The position numbers were made by a program, and so were the translations under genes. The notes below the pieces were generated by a model, which saw only the letters and a program-made list of their open reading frames with translations, did not search any database and was not told where the DNA came from. Of a stretch of 33,854 nt of DNA, positions 8,057 through 13,538 are shown piece after piece (the stretch's first letter is position 1; each line of letters starts with the position of its first letter). This DNA is from Bacillota bacterium. GTDB lineage: Bacteria; Bacillota; GCA-003054495; Carboxydocellales; JAJZTU01. The stretch covers positions 1-33,854 of the forward strand of contig JAJZTU010000004.1 in assembly GCA_021848765.1 (NCBI GenBank), read 5' to 3'.

Positions 8057-8318
8057 AGAACTGGTAAGCAGTGTTGCTGAAAAATCCGAACTGACTAAAA
8101 AAGATGCCGAAAAAGCCGTAAACGCTGTTTTTGCTTCCATCGAAGAAGCACTGTCCAAAGGTGATAAGGTTCAACTGGTTGGCTTTGGTACCTTTGAAGT
8201 GCGCGAGCGTGCTGCACGCAAGGGTAGAAATCCTCAAACCGGTGCAGAAATTGAGATCGCTGCTGCCAAGATTCCTGCTTTCAAGGCCGGCAAAGCCCTC
8301 AAGGATGCTGTTGAATAA
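8046..8318 (+). CDS. hup: DNA-binding protein HU
   Basis: A 90-residue HU/IHF family protein, the usual size. It starts at a GTG set by GGAGGG at 8033-8038 with 7-nt spacing; reading on from the upstream ATG 8001 would add 15 residues not found in the family. The N-terminus MNKSELVSSVAEKSELTKKD and the beta-arm region GFGTFEVRERAARKGRNPQTG are diagnostic, and the C-terminus has the usual AFKAGKALKDAV. HU compacts and bends DNA and is abundant. Its codons look biased toward those of highly expressed genes. Position between mazG and rqcP is typical for Clostridia. It is followed by a strong terminator. The start codon lies in a palindrome, which may allow autoregulation. Confidence 0.97.
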   Translation: MNKSELVSSVAEKSELTKKDAEKAVNAVFASIEEALSKGDKVQLVGFGTFEVRERAARKGRNPQTGAEIEIAAAKIPAFKAGKALKDAVE

Positions 8319-8357
8319 GTCACTTGACCCCACACTACATAAAATGAGTTATTAAGC

Positions 8358-8391
8358 AAAAAATCAGGTTCATACGGACCTGATTTTTGTT
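8358..8391 (+). terminator. Rho-independent terminator after hup
   Basis: AAATCAGGT (8361-8369) pairs perfectly with ACCTGATTT (8378-8386), flanked by A-rich and T-rich runs on the two sides, so it may act in both directions. Confidence 0.9.
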
Positions 8392-8409
8392 CATCTAAGG
8401 GGGATTACC

Positions 8410-8652
8410 GTGAGACTGGATAAATTTCTTAAGGTATCACGCATTATCAAAAGACGCACAGTAGCCAAAGAAGTCTGTGACCGTGGTAATGTTTTAATTA
8501 ATGACAGACCGGCCAAAGCTTCCAGCGAAGTCAAGGCCGGGGATGTCCTGCAAATAGATTTCGGCCAGAGGAAAATCCGGGTGGAAGTGCTAAGCGAGGC
8601 CGAGTCCGTGAAGGCACAAGATGCCAAAGAGCTTTACAAAATATTAGATTAA
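8410..8652 (+). CDS. rqcP: S4-domain ribosome quality control protein RqcP (YabO)
   Basis: An 80-residue protein made almost wholly of an S4 RNA-binding domain (MRLDKFLKVSRIIKRR at the start, then VLINDRPAKASSEVKAGD). RqcP works with RqcH on stalled 50S-peptidyl-tRNA complexes to add alanine tails to nascent chains. The GTG start at 8410 follows AAGGGGG by 5 nt. It lies just after the hup terminator, so read-through or an unseen promoter must express it. The order mazG-hup-rqcP-(spoIID-like)-yabP-yabQ is the clostridial version of the B. subtilis yabN-yabO-yabP-yabQ run. Length is as in B. subtilis YabO (86). Confidence 0.94.
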   Translation: MRLDKFLKVSRIIKRRTVAKEVCDRGNVLINDRPAKASSEVKAGDVLQIDFGQRKIRVEVLSEAESVKAQDAKELYKILD

Positions 8653-8741
8653 AATTCAAAACACTAAGCCATGAGCATAATTTGCCACTCTCCGGTTAAA
8701 ACTTAAATAGAATTAAAAAACTTTTACCGGAGGGATAGCAA

Positions 8742-9701
8742 GTGAGGATTAAGCAAATTGTAGTTCTGGGTTTGATTCTATCGATACTGGTTGCAGGTTC
8801 TACCGGCTGCCTCAGGAGAGCTCAGCAAAAACCCATCCCGGGCCCACGGGTCGAGGATACGAATAAGCCTGAGCCAAAGATCAGCTTGTTTGTGAATGCT
8901 AGCGGGGAAAAAAAACAAATTGGCATTGAAGAATATATTGCCGGAGTGGTAGCGGCCGAGATGGACACCTCCTGGCCGGTGGAAGCCCTGGCGGCTCAAG
9001 CTATCCTGGCCAGGACTTTTACTATGGAAAACATTAAGACAGGACGGGTCAAAAAACTGCATGGGACAGATGCATCTACCAGTGTTGAGGAGTTTCAGGC
9101 CTATGCACCGGAAAAAATCAATGCCAATGTGCGCAAAGCAGTGGCTATGACCAGGGGAGAAGTGGTCCTGTACAAAGATAAATATATTCATGCCTGGTTT
9201 CATGCCTGTGACGGTGGAAAAACCGCTACAGCTGCAGAAGGACTGGCATATTATAAGGAACCTACCCCCTATGTGAAGGTAGTGGAGGACGGCTGCCTGA
9301 AAATTACTGTTCCCGAAAACCGGTGGTGGACAGCCAAGTTTTCTACGCAACAGGTCCGGCAGGCAGTCTTAAAAAGCACAGGGAAGGACCCGGGCGAATT
9401 TTCCCAGGTGCGGATAGCCAAAAAGGGTCCCTCGGGCCGGGCGGAGTTAATCAAAGTAGGTGGCGAGGTACTCAGCGGACCGGCATTACGACTGGCTTTG
9501 GGCAGCGAAGTTGTCAGGTCCATGAAGCTGGATAACCTCTATGTTCAAGGCAATATGGTTGTTTTTCAAGGTAAGGGCTTCGGGCACGGGGTAGGTCTCT
9601 GCCAGTGGGGGGCTAATCAGCTGGCCAGGTCTGGGAAAGCCCCGGAGGATATCGTTAATTATTATTTCAAAGACATTGCCATTAAAAAACAGTGGAAATG
9701 A
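8742..9701 (+). CDS. SpoIID/LytB domain protein, probable peptidoglycan lytic transglycosylase
   Basis: A 319-residue exported protein. The N-terminus is a hydrophobic signal ending in STGC (Cys 23), a possible though weak lipobox. The SpoIID/LytB domain follows: GVVAAEMDTSWPVEALAAQA, where Glu 73 corresponds by position to the catalytic glutamate of SpoIID, and the C-terminal GKGFGHGVGLCQWGANQLA. SpoIID strips stem-peptide-free glycan strands during engulfment together with SpoIIP and SpoIIM. This copy sits beside yabP/yabQ rather than at the usual spoIID locus near murA/spoIIQ, so it may be a paralogue acting in cortex or wall remodelling. I therefore give no symbol. GTG 8742 follows a GGAGGG site by 8 nt. 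Confidence 0.88.
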   Translation: MRIKQIVVLGLILSILVAGSTGCLRRAQQKPIPGPRVEDTNKPEPKISLFVNASGEKKQIGIEEYIAGVVAAEMDTSWPVEALAAQAILARTFTMENIKTGRVKKLHGTDASTSVEEFQAYAPEKINANVRKAVAMTRGEVVLYKDKYIHAWFHACDGGKTATAAEGLAYYKEPTPYVKVVEDGCLKITVPENRWWTAKFSTQQVRQAVLKSTGKDPGEFSQVRIAKKGPSGRAELIKVGGEVLSGPALRLALGSEVVRSMKLDNLYVQGNMVVFQGKGFGHGVGLCQWGANQLARSGKAPEDIVNYYFKDIAIKKQWK

Positions 9702-9764
9702 TAACCTTACCGGTAAGAGCAGTGAAAAGGAAACCATGCCAATCGGGCGGCGGGAATGACAGTT

Positions 9765-9788
9765 GGGGCGGAAGCCCCTTTTTTTTTG
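9765..9788 (+). terminator. Rho-independent terminator after the SpoIID-like gene
   Basis: GGGGC (9765-9769) and GCCCC (9774-9778) enclose a GGAA tetraloop and are followed by nine T. It isolates the spoIID-like gene from yabP. Confidence 0.9.
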
Positions 9789-9869
9789 GCCCTTTTTATA
9801 CTCCTCGCATACAGATGAAAGCCTGGGCATATCTATGAAAAGAAAGAAAAGATGACAGGGGGTTAGTCC

Positions 9870-10163
9870 ATGGAAACCAAAGGAGGAGTAATTAAGCACC
9901 GGATAACCATTACTGACCGTGGCTGGACATCGGTTGAAGGGGTGGAACATGTCAGCAGCTTTGATGAGGCGGAAATCATCCTGGACACCAAAATGGGTGT
10001 TTTAGTTCTAAAGGGAGAAGGTTTACACATTACCCAACTGAACCTTGATGAGGGCAGCCTGGTGGTGGAAGGATTTGTTGTGGCTGTTGACTATACCGAC
10101 GAGAAGGGTGGTAAAGGCTTTAAAACCAAGGGTAAAGGTTTTTTGGAAAGGATCCTGAGATGA
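9870..10163 (+). CDS. yabP: Sporulation protein YabP
   Basis: A 97-residue YabP/YqfC family protein. It begins with a basic stretch and ITITDRGWTSVEGVEHV, then the typical beta-rich pattern FDEAEIILDT...GVLVLKGEGLHI, and a Gly/Lys-rich tail. In B. subtilis yabP is a sigma-E-controlled mother-cell gene needed for spore cortex, next to yabQ, as here. It starts at ATG 9870 after a CAGGGGG site and is followed by yabQ after 31 nt, presumably in one operon. I could not find a convincing sigma-E promoter in the 80 bp before it. Molecular function is unknown in the family. Confidence 0.93.
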   Translation: METKGGVIKHRITITDRGWTSVEGVEHVSSFDEAEIILDTKMGVLVLKGEGLHITQLNLDEGSLVVEGFVVAVDYTDEKGGKGFKTKGKGFLERILR

Positions 10164-10194
10164 GGTAAAACCGCTGGCAGAGAGGTGGGTGCAC

Positions 10195-10764
10195 ATGGTT
10201 TCCCTTTATGAGCAGTTTAATTCCTTTTTGGTCACCGTGAGCACCGGACTAATCATGGGCCTGGTATATGACATTTACTGGCTGTTAAGGTACTACCTGC
10301 ACTTTCGTAAAATCGGGACAGGAATTGGTGACCTGATTTTTTGGTCTATAACTACCGCCCTGGCCTTTTTTCTGCTTCTGGTAGGGAACTGGGGCGAGGT
10401 CAGGCTTTATGTTTTCCTTGGAATCTTGGTTGGGCTGGGGCTGTATTTGCGCTGGCTTAGTCCGGTGGCACGCAGGCTTCTGGTCGGTTTGGTCCAAGTC
10501 CTGGTGAAGTTGATTACAATCATAGTCACAGTGATTTTGTGGCCGTTTCGACTCCTCAGGAAGCTTGTTCTGGTACCGCTGGGTTTTTTGGGAATGGCCT
10601 TACACCGGGTATTATCGGGAGGTAAAAGGGTTACCCGCCGGTTTGTGGCAGACCCGGTGGCCCGGGGCATCCAGCGGCATAAGCAGTGGCAGCGTAAACA
10701 CATACGGGGAGTCAAGGCCAGGCTGCATTCCCTGTGGAGCAAGCCTAAACCACCGGAGGAGTAG
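10195..10764 (+). CDS. yabQ: Spore cortex biosynthesis membrane protein YabQ
   Basis: A 189-residue protein with about four membrane segments in the first 140 residues (first one around VSTGLIMGLVYDIYWLLRYY) and a strongly basic C-terminal tail. This fits YabQ, an integral membrane protein required for cortex formation and located to the outer forespore membrane in B. subtilis. ATG 10195 is chosen over the in-frame GTG 10189 because GAGGTG at 10182-10187 has 7-nt spacing to it. In B. subtilis divIC follows at once; here a repeat array and an HTH gene intervene. Confidence 0.9.
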   Translation: MVSLYEQFNSFLVTVSTGLIMGLVYDIYWLLRYYLHFRKIGTGIGDLIFWSITTALAFFLLLVGNWGEVRLYVFLGILVGLGLYLRWLSPVARRLLVGLVQVLVKLITIIVTVILWPFRLLRKLVLVPLGFLGMALHRVLSGGKRVTRRFVADPVARGIQRHKQWQRKHIRGVKARLHSLWSKPKPPEE

Positions 10765-10888
10765 GTCTTCTCTACTATAACTTTTGCAGAAATATTAGCG
10801 GAGAGGCAGGAGAAAACTCAACGATGTAGAAAACATGTAATAGATTTGTACACAGTTTGTACTAAAATCGTAAAAGTTAGTCACAGGG

Positions 10889-10908
10889 TGTGGATAAGTT
10901 GTGGATAA
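10889..10908 (-). promoter_or_regulatory. Two perfect DnaA boxes in tandem
   Basis: The reverse complement reads TTATCCACA at 10889-10897 and again at 10900-10908, the strongest known DnaA-box sequence. The boxes share one orientation and are 11 bp apart. They form the first two units of the repeat array. Binding by DnaA follows from established consensus; the regulatory outcome is unknown. There is no dnaA or dnaN here, so this need not be the chromosome origin. Confidence 0.75.
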
Positions 10909-11007
10909 TCCCTGGGTAACCTTGGGGTAACCTTGGGGTAACCTTGGGGTAACCTTGGGATAAGCTTGGGATAAGCTTGGGATAAGCTTGGGATAAGCTT
11001 GGGATGA
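10889..11007 (+). repeat. Eleven-unit array of 11-bp repeats
   Basis: Units start exactly every 11 bp at 10889, 10900, 10911, 10922, 10933, 10944, 10955, 10966, 10977, 10988 and 10999. The first two are perfect DnaA boxes (TGTGGATAA), the third is CCTGGGTAA, then three TTGGGGTAA, four TTGGGATAA, and a last degenerate TTGGGATGA. Junctions between units are palindromic: four GGTAACC (10915-10954), then four AAGCTT (10962-11000). The period is about one helical turn, so all units face the same side of the DNA. It lies in the 279-bp gap between yabQ and the HTH gene. Function unknown; a binding array for DnaA or for the HTH protein is inference. Confidence 0.93.
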
Positions 11008-11043
11008 TTGCTGAATAACTATGCTGATGGGGCTGACCAATTT

Positions 11044-11280
11044 ATGCAGATAGAGATCCGGGGAGCGGAAAAGCTCAGCTTCCGGGAGAGACAGGTAGTT
11101 ACCTTGAAAGAAATGGGCTATTCCAACGAAAAGATTGCCAAACAGTTGAAGTTGAGCGCCTCCACAGTGGCAACCTTATTTAATCGTGCCCGGACTAAGG
11201 GCTATGATGTGGTAATCGTCATCCCGGGACAGGCCTTGGGCCTGTTTGGTGTTGGTGATGATGAAGAGGACGGTGATTGA
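11044..11280 (+). CDS. Small sigma-70 region 4-like HTH protein
   Basis: A 78-residue protein whose core (LSFRERQVVTLKEMGYSNEK, then KLSASTV) is a helix-turn-helix like sigma-70 region 4 or LuxR C-termini, followed by a short hydrophobic strand, a Gly-rich turn and an acidic end (DDEEDGD). It has no region 2, so it is not a complete sigma factor. ATG 11044 has only a weak GATGGGG site; in-frame TTG 11008 lies inside the last unit of the 11-bp array but has no Shine-Dalgarno. The gene is missing from the B. subtilis order yabQ-divIC. It ends 75 bp before the preferred divIC start and is probably co-transcribed with it. It may bind the array just upstream, but that is a guess. Confidence 0.75.
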   Translation: MQIEIRGAEKLSFRERQVVTLKEMGYSNEKIAKQLKLSASTVATLFNRARTKGYDVVIVIPGQALGLFGVGDDEEDGD

Positions 11281-11355
11281 TGCGTGAAGTCCAAAAATAG
11301 CGGAGCGGGATTTAGGCAAAAAAATAGCGGAATAGACAAAGACAAGGTGTTAACC

Positions 11356-11742
11356 ATGAGCTCCGTGGGCCGGCCAAAGGGACGGGGAGGTAAGGGGGAC
11401 AAGCCCCGCAGCTCCCGGGGAAAAAGGACTTGGAGCAAACTATTGGCAGCTGCTGCATTAGCCTATGGATTTGTAATCATTATGTCTTTTGGGGAGCAAT
11501 TCATGCAGTTGCGGAGCATCAACCGGAATATAGACCAGGTTCAGCAGAAAATCCATTACATGCAGCAGAAAAACAAGGAACTTACCCTGGAGATCAAGCG
11601 GCTCCAGAGTGATGCCTATGTAGAGAGAATTGCCAGAGAAAAACTTGGTCTTGTAAAGCCTGGGGAAACGGTGCTTTTACAGGCAGAGGTAGGGAAGGGC
11701 CGGCCTCTGCAGAAGAGCAACAAAGTGGATGATACTGAATAA
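11356..11742 (+). CDS. divIC: Cell division protein DivIC (FtsB-like)
   Basis: A 128-residue bitopic protein (B. subtilis DivIC 125): a basic cytoplasmic head rich in Gly/Arg/Lys, one membrane segment at about residues 27-48, then a coiled coil (RNIDQVQQKIHYMQQKNKEL) and the conserved end of the septum-formation-initiator family, ERIAREKLGLVKPGE. DivIC acts with FtsL and DivIB in the division complex that activates septal wall synthesis. ATG 11356 has AAGGTG spaced 6 nt; an alternative in-frame GTG at 11284, only 4 nt past the HTH stop, would add 24 residues of low complexity. Its place between yabQ and yabR is the conserved one. Confidence 0.92.
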   Translation: MSSVGRPKGRGGKGDKPRSSRGKRTWSKLLAAAALAYGFVIIMSFGEQFMQLRSINRNIDQVQQKIHYMQQKNKELTLEIKRLQSDAYVERIAREKLGLVKPGETVLLQAEVGKGRPLQKSNKVDDTE

Positions 11743-11760
11743 TTGGAAAACTGACCTATC

Positions 11761-11790
11761 TTGACAATGGCAGGGTTCCTTGGGTATAAT
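11761..11790 (+). promoter_or_regulatory. Consensus sigma-A promoter of yabR
   Basis: Perfect TTGACA (11761-11766) and perfect TATAAT (11785-11790) separated by 18 bp, just downstream of the divIC stop and 44 bp before the yabR ATG. Confidence 0.88.
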
Positions 11791-11833
11791 CTTCATAGAC
11801 ATTGACAAGTATACAGGGAGGAAATTTTTGTTT

Positions 11834-12214
11834 ATGACAATCGAGGTAGGGAGCATATTAGAGGGAGTAGTTACGGGTATTACTAATTTCGGCGCCTTTG
11901 TGGAACTACCCGGCGGAGTTACTGGATTGGTTCATATTTCAGAGGTGGCTGATGCCTACGTAAAAGATGTGCGGGATTATTTAAAAGACCAGGATAGGGT
12001 AAAGGTAAAGGTAATCTCCGTCGATCCAAAAGGTAAAATCGGACTCTCCATCAAACAGGCTAACCCTACTGCGCGTCGTCAGGAACGCCGGGTACCACAG
12101 GTTTCTTTTGAAGATAGGTTGGCTAAATTCTTAAAAGATAGCGATGAGCGCCAGCAGGATATTCGTAGAAGCACCGACGCTAAACGCGGTGGACGGGGCG
12201 GAGGCCGGAATTAA
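11834..12214 (+). CDS. yabR: S1-domain RNA-binding protein YabR
   Basis: A 126-residue protein with one S1 domain (residues about 4-72: IEVGSILEGVVTGITNFGAF, LVHISEVAD, KIGLSIKQA) and a basic, low-complexity tail ending in Gly/Arg repeats. It closely resembles B. subtilis YabR, a general-stress S1 protein that follows divIC. ATG 11834 matches the family N-terminus, but the Shine-Dalgarno AGGGAGG at 11815-11821 is 12 nt away. In-frame TTG 11828 has ideal 6-nt spacing, so translation may begin two codons earlier. The precise RNA target is unknown. Confidence 0.92.
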   Translation: MTIEVGSILEGVVTGITNFGAFVELPGGVTGLVHISEVADAYVKDVRDYLKDQDRVKVKVISVDPKGKIGLSIKQANPTARRQERRVPQVSFEDRLAKFLKDSDERQQDIRRSTDAKRGGRGGGRN

Positions 12215-12324
12215 TCAGGTAAATTAAGCAGGTCTTTAGTCCTGGAGGATTCAGTATTCGATTTATATCATTCAGATTTTGGACTTATACTATTTAGATA
12301 TTTTAATTATAAAATAGCAGTACT

Positions 12325-12352
12325 AAAGCATTCCTGGACATGGAATGCTTTT
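12325..12352 (+). terminator. Rho-independent terminator after yabR
   Basis: AAAGCATTCC (12325-12334) pairs perfectly with GGAATGCTTT (12342-12351) around a 7-nt loop, with a short T tail. The preceding 110 bp after yabR are AT-rich with no gene seen. Confidence 0.82.
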
Positions 12353-12374
12353 CTGTTGTACTTTAGGAATTTTC

Positions 12375-12416
12375 ATCGAAAATCCTTGAGTATAAATCGA
12401 AAATCCCTGAGTATAA
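12375..12416 (+). repeat. Two abutting 21-bp direct repeats before ppx
   Basis: The 21-mers at 12375-12395 and 12396-12416 differ at one base only (ATCGAAAATCC-T/C-TGAGTATAA). They abut without a gap, are two helical turns long and end directly at the GAGGAGG ribosome binding site of the ppx gene. The segment AATCCCTGAGTA in the second copy resembles AATCCCTGGGTA at 10907-10918 in the 11-bp array. Operator function is inference. Confidence 0.85.
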
Positions 12417-12431
12417 GAGGAGGAACTTGGC

Positions 12432-13313
12432 ATGAGAATGGCCACAATGGATGTTGGGACCAATTCAACCAGACTGCTGGTAACAGAAATCAGGGAAGGC
12501 CAAAGCCCGGCCCTGTTGTACCAAACGTTATGTACTACCAGGATTGGAGAAGGAATGGAGCAAAACGGAGGAATATTAACTCCTGCGGCCATTAAGCGAA
12601 CTGTCGAAGCATTGCAGCAGTTTTCTGCCATCGCGGCTGAATTCTCTGTGGAAAAACTTGCTGTGGTGGCTACCGCTGCTGTACGGGAAGCACAAAACGG
12701 CAGCGAACTGGTGAAGCTTGCTTGGGAAAAGGCCGGATTGGAGGTTAGGATCATCCCGGGTGAAGAGGAGGCCAGGCTTAGTTATTTGGGTGTTATCAAA
12801 GGTCTGCCTGAAGCGCCCGTAGATGCTGTAGTCATCGACGTAGGCGGTGGTAGCACAGAATTTATCTGGCCCTCCGGAGCAGGCCGGATGGAGGTGGCCA
12901 GTGTCCCTCTGGGGGCAGTCCGGGCCACGGAAGCCGGACTAAACGAGGAACAAATTTTGCGAAGACTCGACGCGGTTCTGACCAGGGTCACCAAGGTCAG
13001 GCCTCGGTACCTTATCGGGGTAGGCGGTACTGCTACCACCCTGGCGGCTATGAACCTAAGGCTGGAGCTATATGATCCCATACGGGTCCACGGCTGCCGG
13101 CTTAAAAAAACGGACATAAACTCCTGGTACCGGCGACTTTCCGAAGCGTCTCCCGAACAACGCAAGACCATTCCGGGACTGCAGTCCCAAAGGGCCGATA
13201 TCATCGTAGCGGGAGTAGCCATAGTAAAAACCGTGCTGGAGAAACTGGACCTGGATGAACTAACCGTAAGCGAAACTGACCTCCTCTGGGGCCTCATCTA
13301 TGAAGAAGGATAA
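12432..13313 (+). CDS. Ppx/GppA family exopolyphosphatase
   Basis: A 293-residue ASKHA-fold phosphatase. It shows the phosphate-binding loops MDVGTNSTRLL near the N-terminus and DVGGGST at 136-142, the motif GVGGTATTLAAMNL around residue 197, and IPGLQSQRADIIVAG near the C-terminus. Family members hydrolyse polyphosphate or the 5-phosphate of pppGpp. The protein is short and lacks the C-terminal HD-like domain of E. coli Ppx, so it corresponds to the single-module form; which substrate it uses cannot be told. ATG 12432 follows GAGGAGG by 8 nt. It stands alone between terminators, behind the 21-bp tandem repeat. Confidence 0.92.
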   Translation: MRMATMDVGTNSTRLLVTEIREGQSPALLYQTLCTTRIGEGMEQNGGILTPAAIKRTVEALQQFSAIAAEFSVEKLAVVATAAVREAQNGSELVKLAWEKAGLEVRIIPGEEEARLSYLGVIKGLPEAPVDAVVIDVGGGSTEFIWPSGAGRMEVASVPLGAVRATEAGLNEEQILRRLDAVLTRVTKVRPRYLIGVGGTATTLAAMNLRLELYDPIRVHGCRLKKTDINSWYRRLSEASPEQRKTIPGLQSQRADIIVAGVAIVKTVLEKLDLDELTVSETDLLWGLIYEEG

Positions 13314-13373
13314 AGAAGACTTGGCTTATACTTCATTCCCCTAAGCGTCTTATCAATTCCTGAAGTAAACCGA

Positions 13374-13418
13374 CAACCCTGTTAAGCTAACTAACAGCTT
13401 GCAGGGTTGTTTATTTTT
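13374..13418 (+). terminator. Rho-independent terminator after ppx
   Basis: CAACCCTG (13374-13381) pairs with CAGGGTTG (13402-13409); an inner AAGCT/AGCTT stem extends it; TTTATTTTT follows. Confidence 0.87.
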
Positions 13419-13426
13419 ATCCTTTA

Positions 13427-13491
13427 TGTCGAAAGAAAATCCCGTGTTGCCAGCCATATTGACAATTATTGCCAGCGGCTTGTACTATAAT
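13427..13491 (+). promoter_or_regulatory. Spo0A-type spoIIE promoter: 0A box and 21-bp spaced -35/-10
   Basis: A perfect 0A box TGTCGAA at 13427-13433, a perfect TTGACA at 13459-13464 and a perfect TATAAT at 13486-13491 with a 21-bp spacer. Such over-wide spacing in sigma-A promoters activated by Spo0A~P is an established feature of B. subtilis spoIIE and spoIIG. The -10 lies 47 bp before the spoIIE start. Confidence 0.85.
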
Positions 13492-13538
13492 TAACTTTAT
13501 AAAGAAAGGACAACTAAAATGGGGGTGAATGCTGTTTC

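Noticed and set aside
9808..9816. Sigma-E-like -10 (CATACAGAT) before yabP
   Set aside because: Attractive by context, but the T is shifted by one base and no matching -35 is found at the right distance.
10889..11007. CRISPR array or oriC reading of the 11-bp repeats
   Set aside because: There are no spacers, so it is not CRISPR. Only two full DnaA boxes and no dnaA/dnaN or AT-rich unwinding region are nearby, so a chromosome origin is not supported.
10795..11040. Minus-strand frame with a repeated QAYPK-type peptide
   Set aside because: The peptide repeat is only the translation of the 11-bp DNA array (33 bp gives an 11-residue period); no start signal.
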